NCBI GenBank assembly: GCA_003242315.1
Contig: QGUY01000070.1
Location: 1-15,787 of the forward strand
Reading direction: 5' to 3'
DNA: 15,787 nt
Source: Bacteroidota bacterium
GTDB taxonomy: Bacteria; Bacteroidota; Bacteroidia; Cytophagales; Cyclobacteriaceae
This document shows, piece by piece, positions 7,582 through 14,253 of the stretch. The position numbers and the translations under genes were made by a program. The notes under the pieces were generated by a model. That model was not told where the DNA came from. It saw only the letters and a program-made list of their open reading frames with translations, and did not search any database. Each line of letters starts with the position of its first letter. Position 1 is the stretch's first letter.

Positions 7582-8865
7582 TCAATTCCGGTGGGTTGCA
7601 GGATCAACACGGTAGCCTCTCCATCCAAAGTACCAGATGACCACGAAGCAAATGAGTGGTACGATGTAGGCAACCTGGATGTTGATGTTATCCGATATCA
7701 GACCCATAAATAGCGGGAACACCGCGCCTCCGGCTATTGCCATCACGATAAGCGACGAACCGATTTCAGTGTCTTCCTTTAGATCTTTTATGGCTAACGC
7801 AAAGATCGTCGGAAACATGATCGACTCGAAGAACGGTACAGCAGCTATTGCCCACATGGCCAACTCCGATTTTGCCGTGATCGCAATCGCGAGCAGACCA
7901 ATGCAGATGAGCGCGTAGATCGCCAGCAAGCGATTCGCGGGAATAAAACGCGTGAAGTATGTTCCGGCAAAGCGACCGATCATGAAGCCGAACAGGGCGC
8001 CGCTGAGCCACAGTGCTGCTTCCTTCTCAGGGATGTCGCTGGTGAAGCGGGCAAAGCGGATAACAAAGCTCGTCACGCAAACTTGCGCGCCAACGTAAAA
8101 AAACTGCGCTACGACGCCCCATGCCAGGTGCTTACGCCGGAGTGCCTTTGCTATGGACGACTTCTGTGCTTTAGTTTCCTGCGGTACTTCCGGCATCCAG
8201 GTAAACAAAACCAACACGCCAACGGCAATCACTGCGAGCGCGATAACGAGGTACGGCATCTTGACGGCGTCAGCTTCCATTTGCAGGTAAGCTTCCAGCT
8301 GGTCGGGAGACATTGCCTGCAATTCACTCTCAGAGTGCTCGATCCCGCTGAGGATAAACTCGCGACCGAGTACCGGGGCAAGAAATGCACCGAGCCCGTT
8401 AAAAGACTGAGCGAAGTTTAGCCGCGTGGTTGCTCCCTCCGGAGGGCCGAGAATAGTAACATAAGGATTTGCAGCCGTCTCAAGGAACGCACAGCCCGAG
8501 GCCAGTATAAACAAGGCGCCGAGGAAAAAGCCGTATACACGGAAGTCCGCCGCGGGCAGAAAGATCAACGCTCCGGAAGCGTAGAGTGCCAGTCCGAGCA
8601 GTATCCCCTTCTTGTACCCATACCTTTTCATGAACAACCCGGCGGGAATGGCCATGAGAAAATAGCCGATATACACCGCCGAATCGATCAGTGCCGACTC
8701 GAGGTCAGTGAGGCGGCACGCTTTCTTCAGGTGCGGGATGAGGATGGGTTCAAGGTTGTGAACGAATGCCCATAGGAAAAAGAGCATGGTCACAATGATG
8801 AAGGGAATCAGGAACACCCGTGTGCGGTTTCCTGCCCCGTTGCTGGACACGGCGGGACTTGTCAT
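7582..8865 (-). CDS. fucP: FucP-like sugar/H+ symporter (major facilitator superfamily)
   Basis: An inner-membrane permease, probably importing L-fucose or a related hexose with protons. Its 427 residues form about 12 hydrophobic segments and align by eye with E. coli L-fucose permease throughout. Shared stretches include LFFLWAF (28-34), IPAGLFMKRYGYKKGI, FLETAANPYVTILGP (around 128-142), RLNFAQSFNGLGAF and the C-terminal GSSLIVMAIAGGAVFPLFMG. The Glu equivalent to E. coli Glu135 is kept (E129). The Asp equivalent to Asp46 is absent: here the sequence is HNLEPIL, with Glu one position earlier and Pro at the Asp place. Related Bacteroidota permeases commonly seem to carry NLDPIL, so this may mark a subfamily with another sugar preference. 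Next to a rhamnosidase unit, a 6-deoxyhexose substrate is plausible but not shown. The symbol reflects family membership only. Confidence 0.85.
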   Translation of the reverse strand: MTSPAVSSNGAGNRTRVFLIPFIIVTMLFFLWAFVHNLEPILIPHLKKACRLTDLESALIDSAVYIGYFLMAIPAGLFMKRYGYKKGILLGLALYASGALIFLPAADFRVYGFFLGALFILASGCAFLETAANPYVTILGPPEGATTRLNFAQSFNGLGAFLAPVLGREFILSGIEHSESELQAMSPDQLEAYLQMEADAVKMPYLVIALAVIAVGVLVLFTWMPEVPQETKAQKSSIAKALRRKHLAWGVVAQFFYVGAQVCVTSFVIRFARFTSDIPEKEAALWLSGALFGFMIGRFAGTYFTRFIPANRLLAIYALICIGLLAIAITAKSELAMWAIAAVPFFESIMFPTIFALAIKDLKEDTEIGSSLIVMAIAGGAVFPLFMGLISDNINIQVAYIVPLICFVVIWYFGWRGYRVDPATHRN

Positions 8866-8884
8866 AGTCTTGGATTGGTAGGGC

Positions 8885-8912
8885 GAAATATAAGAAAAGA
8901 TTACGTCGACAA
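8885..8912 (-). promoter_or_regulatory. Possible promoter of the FucP gene
   Basis: On the minus strand TATATTTC (8892-8885) matches the Bacteroidota -7 motif TAnnTTTG at all but the last base, and TTG (8912-8910) lies 17 bases upstream as a possible -33 element. It sits 19 bases before the start codon, so the leader would be very short. Weak evidence. Confidence 0.25.
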
Positions 8913-8928
8913 TCGACCGTTTTTCTTC

Positions 8929-8964
8929 TGCATCTGCGTTTGCACCTGCAACTGCATCTGCAAC
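8929..8964. repeat. Hexamer tandem repeat between RraA-family and FucP genes
   Basis: Six consecutive 6-base units all begin with TGC (units TGCATC, TGCAAC, TGCACC and one diverged TGCGTT). The array begins 2 bases past the stop codon of the RraA-family gene. No recognised function; it could change length by slippage and alter the spacing between the two genes. Confidence 0.75.
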
Positions 8965-8966
8965 TA

Positions 8967-9752
8967 CTACCTGTCGGTTTCGACGGTCTTGTCGAGCGGC
9001 ATTCCAAGTTGCTGATAAAGACCACGCCGTCCGGCCTTGTCCTTGTTAAGAATTTCGCGGGCGAATTCGGCGACGGCTTTTGCATGCTCGCGAGGCACTA
9101 CGACAACCCCGTCGCCGTCAGCTACGATCACATCACCTGGGCGAACCAGCACACCTCCAATGGTGACGGGCTTGTTAACCGACTCGATTTCGTTGCGTCC
9201 CGGCCGGATGCCTCTTCCGCGGTTCATGTAGTCGAGATATACAGGAATCTTTTGTTTGATGATCTCATCCGTGTCGCGTATGCCACCGTTGGACACAATG
9301 CCACGCGCACCCTTGCTGACCCAAAACAAGCCGTTGAACGATCCGACGGATCCTGTATCTCCGTCACCCTGAACGTCGAGTACCACTACCGAGCCAGGCT
9401 TGAGGAAATCGACAAACGGCTCGGTGGAAATCTTAGAATACCATTCTCCTTCCCACTTCTGAAATTCTTCCTTCGGCATGGGGTTCTTGAGGATTCTGTT
9501 GGTAGGCACGTAACGCGCTGTCACAGCAATACCGCAGAACACGTGACTCATGTCGTCGGTGTTTTTCCATAGTGCCTCGATTCGTGTGTCCATCAGCCCC
9601 ACATCACGCAAGCCCACCATATCCATTCCATCTGATACGTCGGCAACCCGAAGGCCGTCGTACAATTTTAGAATTTCTTCATCAGGGATTGTCGCCTGTG
9701 CCACGCTCACCATCGGCGCGAGCGACAGTAGTATTAGTATAGTGCGGTTCAT
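8967..9752 (-). CDS. Exported RraA-family protein (aldolase-like fold)
   Basis: The RraA / HMG-CHA aldolase family contains Mg-dependent class II pyruvate aldolases and the RNase E inhibitor RraA; many members are misannotated as menaquinone methyltransferases. The 261 residues carry the family core: LYDGLRVADVSDGMD (30-44), GARGIVSNGGIRDTDEI (148-164) with R159 and D160 at the Arg-Asp pair that binds substrate and metal in characterised aldolases, and the C-terminal PGDVIVADGDGVVVVP (205-220). Unusually, it begins with a signal peptide (MNRTILILLSLAPMVSVAQA, probably cut at VA/QA), implying a periplasmic location, which rules against a cytosolic RNase E role. It lies 33 bases after the AI-2E-family gene and 101 bases before the FucP gene. 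A role on a sugar-derived keto acid is inference; the substrate is unknown. Confidence 0.85.
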   Translation of the reverse strand: MNRTILILLSLAPMVSVAQATIPDEEILKLYDGLRVADVSDGMDMVGLRDVGLMDTRIEALWKNTDDMSHVFCGIAVTARYVPTNRILKNPMPKEEFQKWEGEWYSKISTEPFVDFLKPGSVVVLDVQGDGDTGSVGSFNGLFWVSKGARGIVSNGGIRDTDEIIKQKIPVYLDYMNRGRGIRPGRNEIESVNKPVTIGGVLVRPGDVIVADGDGVVVVPREHAKAVAEFAREILNKDKAGRRGLYQQLGMPLDKTVETDR

Positions 9753-9785
9753 AGAGATGAAATTTGTTCGTGATCAATATAGTAC

Positions 9786-10922
9786 CTATGACTCTTCTTC
9801 ACTCTTCACACTCACACCCACACTCACGCTGTCTCCCTTAGTCCCCATTTCACCGATTGCATCCAAATTACCAGTCTCGGAAAGCCATATCGCGAGAAAC
9901 CTCATCGTAGGAATATGCGAGGCAATGATTACAAGAATTGACGTAACAGGAACAGAAATAATCATCCCCAGGATTCCCCAGATGAGGCCCCAGAACGCGA
10001 GGGCAAGCAGCGTTCCGAGGGGACTAAGGTTCAACGTCCGGCCCATCACCCGCGGCTCTACAATGTTGCCAACCACTATTTGAACCGCCGCAATGCAGAT
10101 AAGTATCCAAAACGAAGTCACGAACGACTGAAACTGCAGCACGGAAAACACAGCGGGCAACAAGGTGCCGGCAACCGAGCCGACATAGGGAATGTAGTTG
10201 AGCAGGAAAATCAGAAAGGCCCACAGTATCGGGAAGTCCACGCCAAACGCAAGCAAAATGAAATACGACAACAGGCCTGTGAGGAACGACATCTGCGACT
10301 TGATGATGACATATGTACGCACGGCATCGTTCACCTTCGATAGAATATTGAAGAAGGTGGCGGCGCGATCCGATCCCTGAGCGACAATCGTTAACTTCTT
10401 TCGGAACGTACGTTGTTCGGCAATGAGAAAACCGGCGTAAATAATGATCATCACAATGTTGCCGGCCAGGGTCGACAATCCATTCAGGAGCCCTGTAAGT
10501 AGTGGTCGGAAATCAAATTCCTCCAATCGTTCAATGAACCGCTCCTGAATTTCGACAAAGTGCCTGGAGGTCCGGATGCTATCCAGCAATGCGGTATAAT
10601 TTGCAAGGTATTCAGGAAAGCGAACGATGATCAGCTCGAGATTCCGTGTCACGATCTCGATCACTACGTAAATAATGAAGATGATGACAACAAACGCCAG
10701 GGTTGTCAACAACCATTCCGGCAGGCGGCGGTTCCCGAACCGCACCCTTCGTCCGTAGTCCCGGAACGCGTAGATGAAATACCAGACCATCCCGGCAAGT
10801 ACCAAAGGCTGAAAGAACGTCGCGAAATAGATAAGGCACACCACGACCAGCGCAATGATGAACAGCCACGCGGCAGTTCGTTCGATCCGGATCTGGCTGA
10901 TATTGAATTCGGGGCTTGCCAT
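9786..10922 (-). CDS. AI-2E family transporter (PerM/TqsA-type membrane protein)
   Basis: An integral inner-membrane protein of a family with members implicated in autoinducer-2 export, Na+/H+ exchange or other efflux; the substrate cannot be told from sequence. The 378 residues contain about eight hydrophobic segments, beginning with WLFIIALVVVCLIYFATFF, and the family's C-terminal core: FLLNYIPYVGSVAGTLLPA, VGNIVEPRVMGRTLNLSPL and LIWGILGMIISVPVTSILV. Between the N-terminal segments and the core lies the usual charged extracytoplasmic or linker region (RFIERLEEFDFRP). The last dozen residues are low-complexity (SVGVSVKSEEES) and come from a hexamer-periodic stretch of DNA. Its start faces the plus-strand thioredoxin-like gene across 93 bases. 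The RraA-family gene follows after 33 bases, so the two may be co-transcribed. Confidence 0.88.
   Translation of the reverse strand: MASPEFNISQIRIERTAAWLFIIALVVVCLIYFATFFQPLVLAGMVWYFIYAFRDYGRRVRFGNRRLPEWLLTTLAFVVIIFIIYVVIEIVTRNLELIIVRFPEYLANYTALLDSIRTSRHFVEIQERFIERLEEFDFRPLLTGLLNGLSTLAGNIVMIIIYAGFLIAEQRTFRKKLTIVAQGSDRAATFFNILSKVNDAVRTYVIIKSQMSFLTGLLSYFILLAFGVDFPILWAFLIFLLNYIPYVGSVAGTLLPAVFSVLQFQSFVTSFWILICIAAVQIVVGNIVEPRVMGRTLNLSPLGTLLALAFWGLIWGILGMIISVPVTSILVIIASHIPTMRFLAIWLSETGNLDAIGEMGTKGDSVSVGVSVKSEEES
9792..9829. repeat. Low-complexity hexamer-periodic stretch at the 3' end of the AI-2E-family gene
   Basis: On the minus strand the end of the gene is built of GTGAGT/GTGGGT-like units followed by AGTGAAGAAGAG. 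It encodes the C-terminal tail of alternating Val and Ser followed by Glu. The repeat is imperfect and ends 3 bases before the TAG stop. Confidence 0.5.
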
Positions 10923-10958
10923 AGGTATAATTTTTCAAAATATAACGGATTTGACGTT

Positions 10959-10966
10959 TATTTTTG
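10959..10966 (+). promoter_or_regulatory. Candidate -7 element of the thioredoxin-like lipoprotein gene
   Basis: TATTTTTG is an exact match to the Bacteroidota -7 consensus TAnnTTTG and sits 49 bases before the ATG at 11016. The -33 region is T-rich (TTTTTC at 10931-10936) without a clean TTTG. A start around 10973 would give a leader of about 43 bases. Confidence 0.45.
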
Positions 10967-10972
10967 GCACAA

Positions 10973-10992
10973 GGCATTTCCCCCGGAATGCC
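10973..10992. promoter_or_regulatory. Inverted repeat at the predicted transcript start
   Basis: GGCATT and AATGCC flank an 8-base spacer (TCCCCCGG). Allowing one bulged T, the arms extend to GGCATT-T-CC with GGAATGCC around a CCC loop. It lies just downstream of the candidate -7 element in the divergent spacer, so it could be an operator or a hairpin at the 5' end of the mRNA. Confidence 0.35.
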
Positions 10993-11015
10993 GAAATCTG
11001 ATCCTGAACGTATCC

Positions 11016-12206
11016 ATGAAACACACACGCACACTATACCTTTTCGCGCTTGGTCTGGCAACCATACTTTATTCTTGCCAGCAGCGCTCGACCGAACAAT
11101 CAGAGTCTGTGGCTGAAGAAGCCGGCTTCAAGCCCAATCCGCAGAAAGTACCGGAGCATGAGGTTCGGACCCTGGAACCCGGCGACCAGGCTCCCGACTT
11201 CAACCTGCCCGATGTAAGCGGTAGGTTTTACAGCCTTGCCGACTTTGCCGACGCATCCGTATTGGTCATCATTTTTACCTGCAACCACTGCCCTACCGCA
11301 CAGGCTTACGAAGACCGGATGATTCAGTTTACAGAAGAGTATCGCGACAAAGGCGTGGCCGTTGTGGGGATTATGCCCAACAGTACGTTGGCGCTATTAC
11401 CTGAAGAATGTGGCTACACTGATCTCAACGATTCGTACGAGGAAATGCAAATCCGCGCCCGCGACAAGAAATACAACTTCCCGTACCTGTATGACGGCGA
11501 CAACCAGGCCGTATCGATCAAGTATGGTCCGTCAACTACGCCTCACGCGTATGTATTCGACCGCGAGCGTCGCCTTCGGTATGTAGGTCGCCTCGATGCC
11601 AATGAAAAACCCGGAACGGGTAACGCGGAAGATCTGCGCAATGCTGTCGATGCCGTACTTGCCGGAACACCCATCGCCGAGCCCGTCACCAAAGCTTTCG
11701 GATGCTCGGTGAAATGGGGATGGAAAGATGAATGGGGAAAGAAGGTGGAGGCCGACTGGAAAGCGAAGCCCGTAACCATTACCAAAGTTGACGCGGCAGG
11801 CATACGCGAACTTGTTAAGAATCCCACCGACAAACTCCGTCTCATTAATGTGTGGGCCACATGGTGCGCACCGTGTGTGGCCGAATACCCTGACCTTGTT
11901 CAGCTGCAACGCTGGTACGGCGCGCGGAATTTCGAGTTTGTGTCGGTTTCAGCAGACAAGCCTGAACACGAAGACAAAGCGCTCGCTTTTCTCAAGGAAA
12001 CTCCGTCACCAATTAAGAATTACCTGTTCGATGGAAACAGCTATGAGTTGATCGAGGCGATCGATCCGGACTGGAACGGCGCGCTTCCCTATACGCTTCT
12101 GGTTGAACCCGGTGGAAAGAAGGTCTTCGCTTACCAGGGTGTTGTCGATCAGCTGGAGCTGCGCCGGGCGATAGTGGAACACCCGCTCATGGGAAGATAC
12201 TACTGA
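11016..12206 (+). CDS. Lipoprotein with two thioredoxin-like domains (redoxin + TlpA-like)
   Basis: A likely periplasm-facing thiol-disulfide protein. The frame is open upstream to 10560, but the ATG at 11016 begins a lipoprotein signal (MKHTRTLYLFALGLATILYS, lipobox LYSC, Cys21), and the upstream part lies inside the AI-2E-family gene on the other strand. The 396 residues hold two thioredoxin folds. The first is AhpC/TSA-like (about 53-220), with GDQAPDFNLPD, the active site TCNHCP (C89, C92) and cis-Pro P176. The second is TlpA/ResA-like (about 255-390), with WATWCAPC (C284, C287) and cis-Pro P358. A further Cys (C230, in FGCSVKW) lies between them. The first-domain motif CNHC is not the classical CxxC of thioredoxins and is known from two-domain redoxins of Bacteroidota and Planctomycetes (recollection). 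The partner is unknown. It is the only plus-strand gene and is divergent from the AI-2E-family gene. Confidence 0.87.
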   Translation: MKHTRTLYLFALGLATILYSCQQRSTEQSESVAEEAGFKPNPQKVPEHEVRTLEPGDQAPDFNLPDVSGRFYSLADFADASVLVIIFTCNHCPTAQAYEDRMIQFTEEYRDKGVAVVGIMPNSTLALLPEECGYTDLNDSYEEMQIRARDKKYNFPYLYDGDNQAVSIKYGPSTTPHAYVFDRERRLRYVGRLDANEKPGTGNAEDLRNAVDAVLAGTPIAEPVTKAFGCSVKWGWKDEWGKKVEADWKAKPVTITKVDAAGIRELVKNPTDKLRLINVWATWCAPCVAEYPDLVQLQRWYGARNFEFVSVSADKPEHEDKALAFLKETPSPIKNYLFDGNSYELIEAIDPDWNGALPYTLLVEPGGKKVFAYQGVVDQLELRRAIVEHPLMGRYY

Positions 12207-12236
12207 TTCACCACAGAGACACAGCGAAACAGTGGC

Positions 12237-14087
12237 TCACTCGCGTCGTACCATCACTCTTTCGGTGTGTCGCACGCCGGCGTGAATTACACTCACCAAA
12301 TAAATGCCTGGCTGCAACGTGTCCGGCAGGACGATGGCGAGGGTCCTTGAAGTCTGTTGGTTGTTGATGGGCAACTCGCCGGAGAACACCTGGTAACCCC
12401 GCGAGTCGTGTATCGTGACCGTGACAGGCTCCCAGTCGCGCGAATGGTCCAGAGTGACACTAAATGATCCATTGGAGGGATTCGGATAAACGCGCAATGT
12501 TGGTGCCTCGGTGACATCCACCTTCACCATTGAAAAGTAGTCCCGCTTCCCATCGACGTCGATTTGCGACAGGCGGTAGTATGAACGCCCAATTAACGGC
12601 GAAACGTCAACGAACGAATAATCCGTTCGCGAATCGATCGTGCCCTTACCCTCTACGGTGGCTAAGAATTGAAAGTTCTTTCCGTCTTGTGATCGTTCAA
12701 GCGTGAAGTAACTGTTGTTGTTCTCGGATGCAGTAGACCAAGTGAGGAGCACCTGTCCGTTGTCTTCGCGGGCTTTAAAATCGACCAGTTCGACAGGGAG
12801 CGGAGTCACCACAGTACCGAATGTGAAGCGTCGTCCAGCCAAATTGACGCCTGTAAAAGTGTACACCGTACCGTTGACAGATGCAGCCGCAATTACGCCA
12901 CCGGCACCGGTAGTCTCGTCTGCAAAGGAGCCATTGTCGTTCGTGTCCACGATCAATCTCATATTTGCCACATCCGGGTTGCCAATGCCGGCGAGATCGA
13001 CGTGCACATTGAAACTCATGCTGCCGACCATCGTACCCCGCCAAATCCGCTCAAGACGTTCAACAACTCCGGCTGGAATATTCGACGTAGTAGGCGTGAG
13101 TGGACCATTATCATGACCCCAGATATAGTATTCGCCATTTTCCATTCCCGAAGGAGTGTTGATTCTCACGATTCCACCTTGCGCGTCGTTGTGAATATTT
13201 GATCCGTCGTATTGGCCAATACCCGCTACCTCGTAGTCGAAGCCTATGTCGTCCTGGGTATAGAGGTCGTTTGCAGCCAGCGTAAATCCGTATTTGGCGG
13301 CGAGGTAATTGTCAATGATAATGCGTTGTGCGTGGTTGACAGCAGTGTTAAATATTATCACTTCAGCGATATCGCCATTCCAGGGTTCTGCTGCCTGACG
13401 CCCGATCCCTACCTCTGACCAGTTTTTCAGAGTTCCATCAAATGTCGCGCTACCGCCCGTCTGACCGTTGACATATTGTGTGATAGACGAGTTACCATAG
13501 ATGCTGCAAATCGCGTATATGGTATTTGCATTCGTATTGATTACCTGGGGGATATCGCGCTGCGTGCCGTTAGTTTGCACACCACGTCCCCAGGGACATA
13601 GCGACCCCGAGTTTACCCACATACCAACATTCTTGTCAGTGGCAGTCGATGGAAAGGCGGTATTCGATGCGCAGATTAATCCAGGGTTAGGAGAAGGCAG
13701 AGAAGTGTAACGTGCCACGACCCACACCGAAGCGTTGTTACCGGTCGTGACTCCGCTCGATAAAAGTCGTTCATCATTACCTGCGTTGAAGCGGAGAACA
13801 GGAAAGCCATTCAGCGCGTTGGTCTCGTAATTAGGCCGATTGCCGGCATTGACCTCAACCGCATGCTTGTTGTTTCCAGACCTGTCATTCCACTGGCGAA
13901 CATCGTTACCGTCCGAAGCCGGCGTCAATCCCGCATCAGTATAAACTCCATAGTCGGCACTGAGCCAGAGCACATTGTTTAGGGAATTGCCGACACCCCC
14001 TGGCCCGGTTTGAGCAAAGACTGGGATATGCCCCAACACCACGAGACCGATCGCAAGCACACCCCTCATCGAGAGATGGCGTTTCAT
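12237..14087 (-). CDS. T9SS-secreted LamG-like surface protein with type A C-terminal sorting domain
   Basis: An extracellular or surface-anchored protein exported by the type IX system. The 616 residues show a signal peptide (1-25, cleaved at FA/QT) and a concanavalin/LamG-like domain (about 36-270: VLWLSADYGVYTDAG, VRQWNDRSGNNKHAVE, later YVNGQTGG and NGDIAEVIIFN). A segment around 280-330 follows (GIGQYDGSNIHNDAQGG, YYIWGHDNG), a pattern often found after such lectin-like domains. Next come a fibronectin-like linker (PLPVELVDFKAREDNGQVLL, then YFTLERSQDGKNF and YYRLSQIDVDG) and the sorting domain (about 530-616: LRVYPNPSNGSFSVTL, LQPGIYLVSV, ending VMVRRE). No catalytic motif is seen, so a binding or adhesion role is more likely than an enzyme, by inference. 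It converges with the thioredoxin-like gene across a 30-base gap. Confidence 0.88.
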   Translation of the reverse strand: MKRHLSMRGVLAIGLVVLGHIPVFAQTGPGGVGNSLNNVLWLSADYGVYTDAGLTPASDGNDVRQWNDRSGNNKHAVEVNAGNRPNYETNALNGFPVLRFNAGNDERLLSSGVTTGNNASVWVVARYTSLPSPNPGLICASNTAFPSTATDKNVGMWVNSGSLCPWGRGVQTNGTQRDIPQVINTNANTIYAICSIYGNSSITQYVNGQTGGSATFDGTLKNWSEVGIGRQAAEPWNGDIAEVIIFNTAVNHAQRIIIDNYLAAKYGFTLAANDLYTQDDIGFDYEVAGIGQYDGSNIHNDAQGGIVRINTPSGMENGEYYIWGHDNGPLTPTTSNIPAGVVERLERIWRGTMVGSMSFNVHVDLAGIGNPDVANMRLIVDTNDNGSFADETTGAGGVIAAASVNGTVYTFTGVNLAGRRFTFGTVVTPLPVELVDFKAREDNGQVLLTWSTASENNNSYFTLERSQDGKNFQFLATVEGKGTIDSRTDYSFVDVSPLIGRSYYRLSQIDVDGKRDYFSMVKVDVTEAPTLRVYPNPSNGSFSVTLDHSRDWEPVTVTIHDSRGYQVFSGELPINNQQTSRTLAIVLPDTLQPGIYLVSVIHAGVRHTERVMVRRE

Positions 14088-14211
14088 GTAGGTTAAGCTT
14101 ACTGATGTAATGCGGAGGGACTTTTCCGGTAATGCTCAAATCACATACCAGCGCATTTGTCGGCCAATATAGTGCAATTCACAGGCTTTCAGCACCCTTG
14201 CATTCCCGAAT

Positions 14212-14231
14212 CGGAAAAAAATTCCGGAATT
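14212..14231 (-). terminator. Weak candidate terminator downstream of nadB
   Basis: Read on the minus strand, the 12-base palindrome AATTCCGGAATT (14231-14220) runs into a T run, and CGGAA/TTCCG can form a 5-pair stem around five Ts. It lies 22 bases past the nadB stop. The stem is short and AT-rich, so termination here is doubtful. The rest of the 14088-14253 spacer shows nothing I can name. Confidence 0.25.
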
Positions 14232-14253
14232 GACACGCAAAGAAGAGGTAAGC

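Noticed and set aside
1..8865. A polysaccharide utilisation locus built on a SusC/SusD pair
   Set aside because: The receptor is not SusC-like in its surroundings, no SusD-like lipoprotein follows it, and a spacer of 99 bases separates its operon from the rhamnosidase gene.
8905..8924. Stem GTCGA-CAA-TCGAC followed by five Ts on the plus strand
   Set aside because: It looks like a small terminator, but no plus-strand gene ends there and the stem has only five pairs; on the minus strand it overlaps the possible FucP promoter.
10560..11015. Upstream extension of the redoxin frame
   Set aside because: It lies almost wholly inside the AI-2E-family gene on the other strand, has no domain pattern, and precedes a lipoprotein signal starting at 11016.
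12211..12235. CCAC/GTGG stem as a bidirectional terminator between convergent genes
   Set aside because: There are only four pairs with a 17-base loop and no T run on either side.
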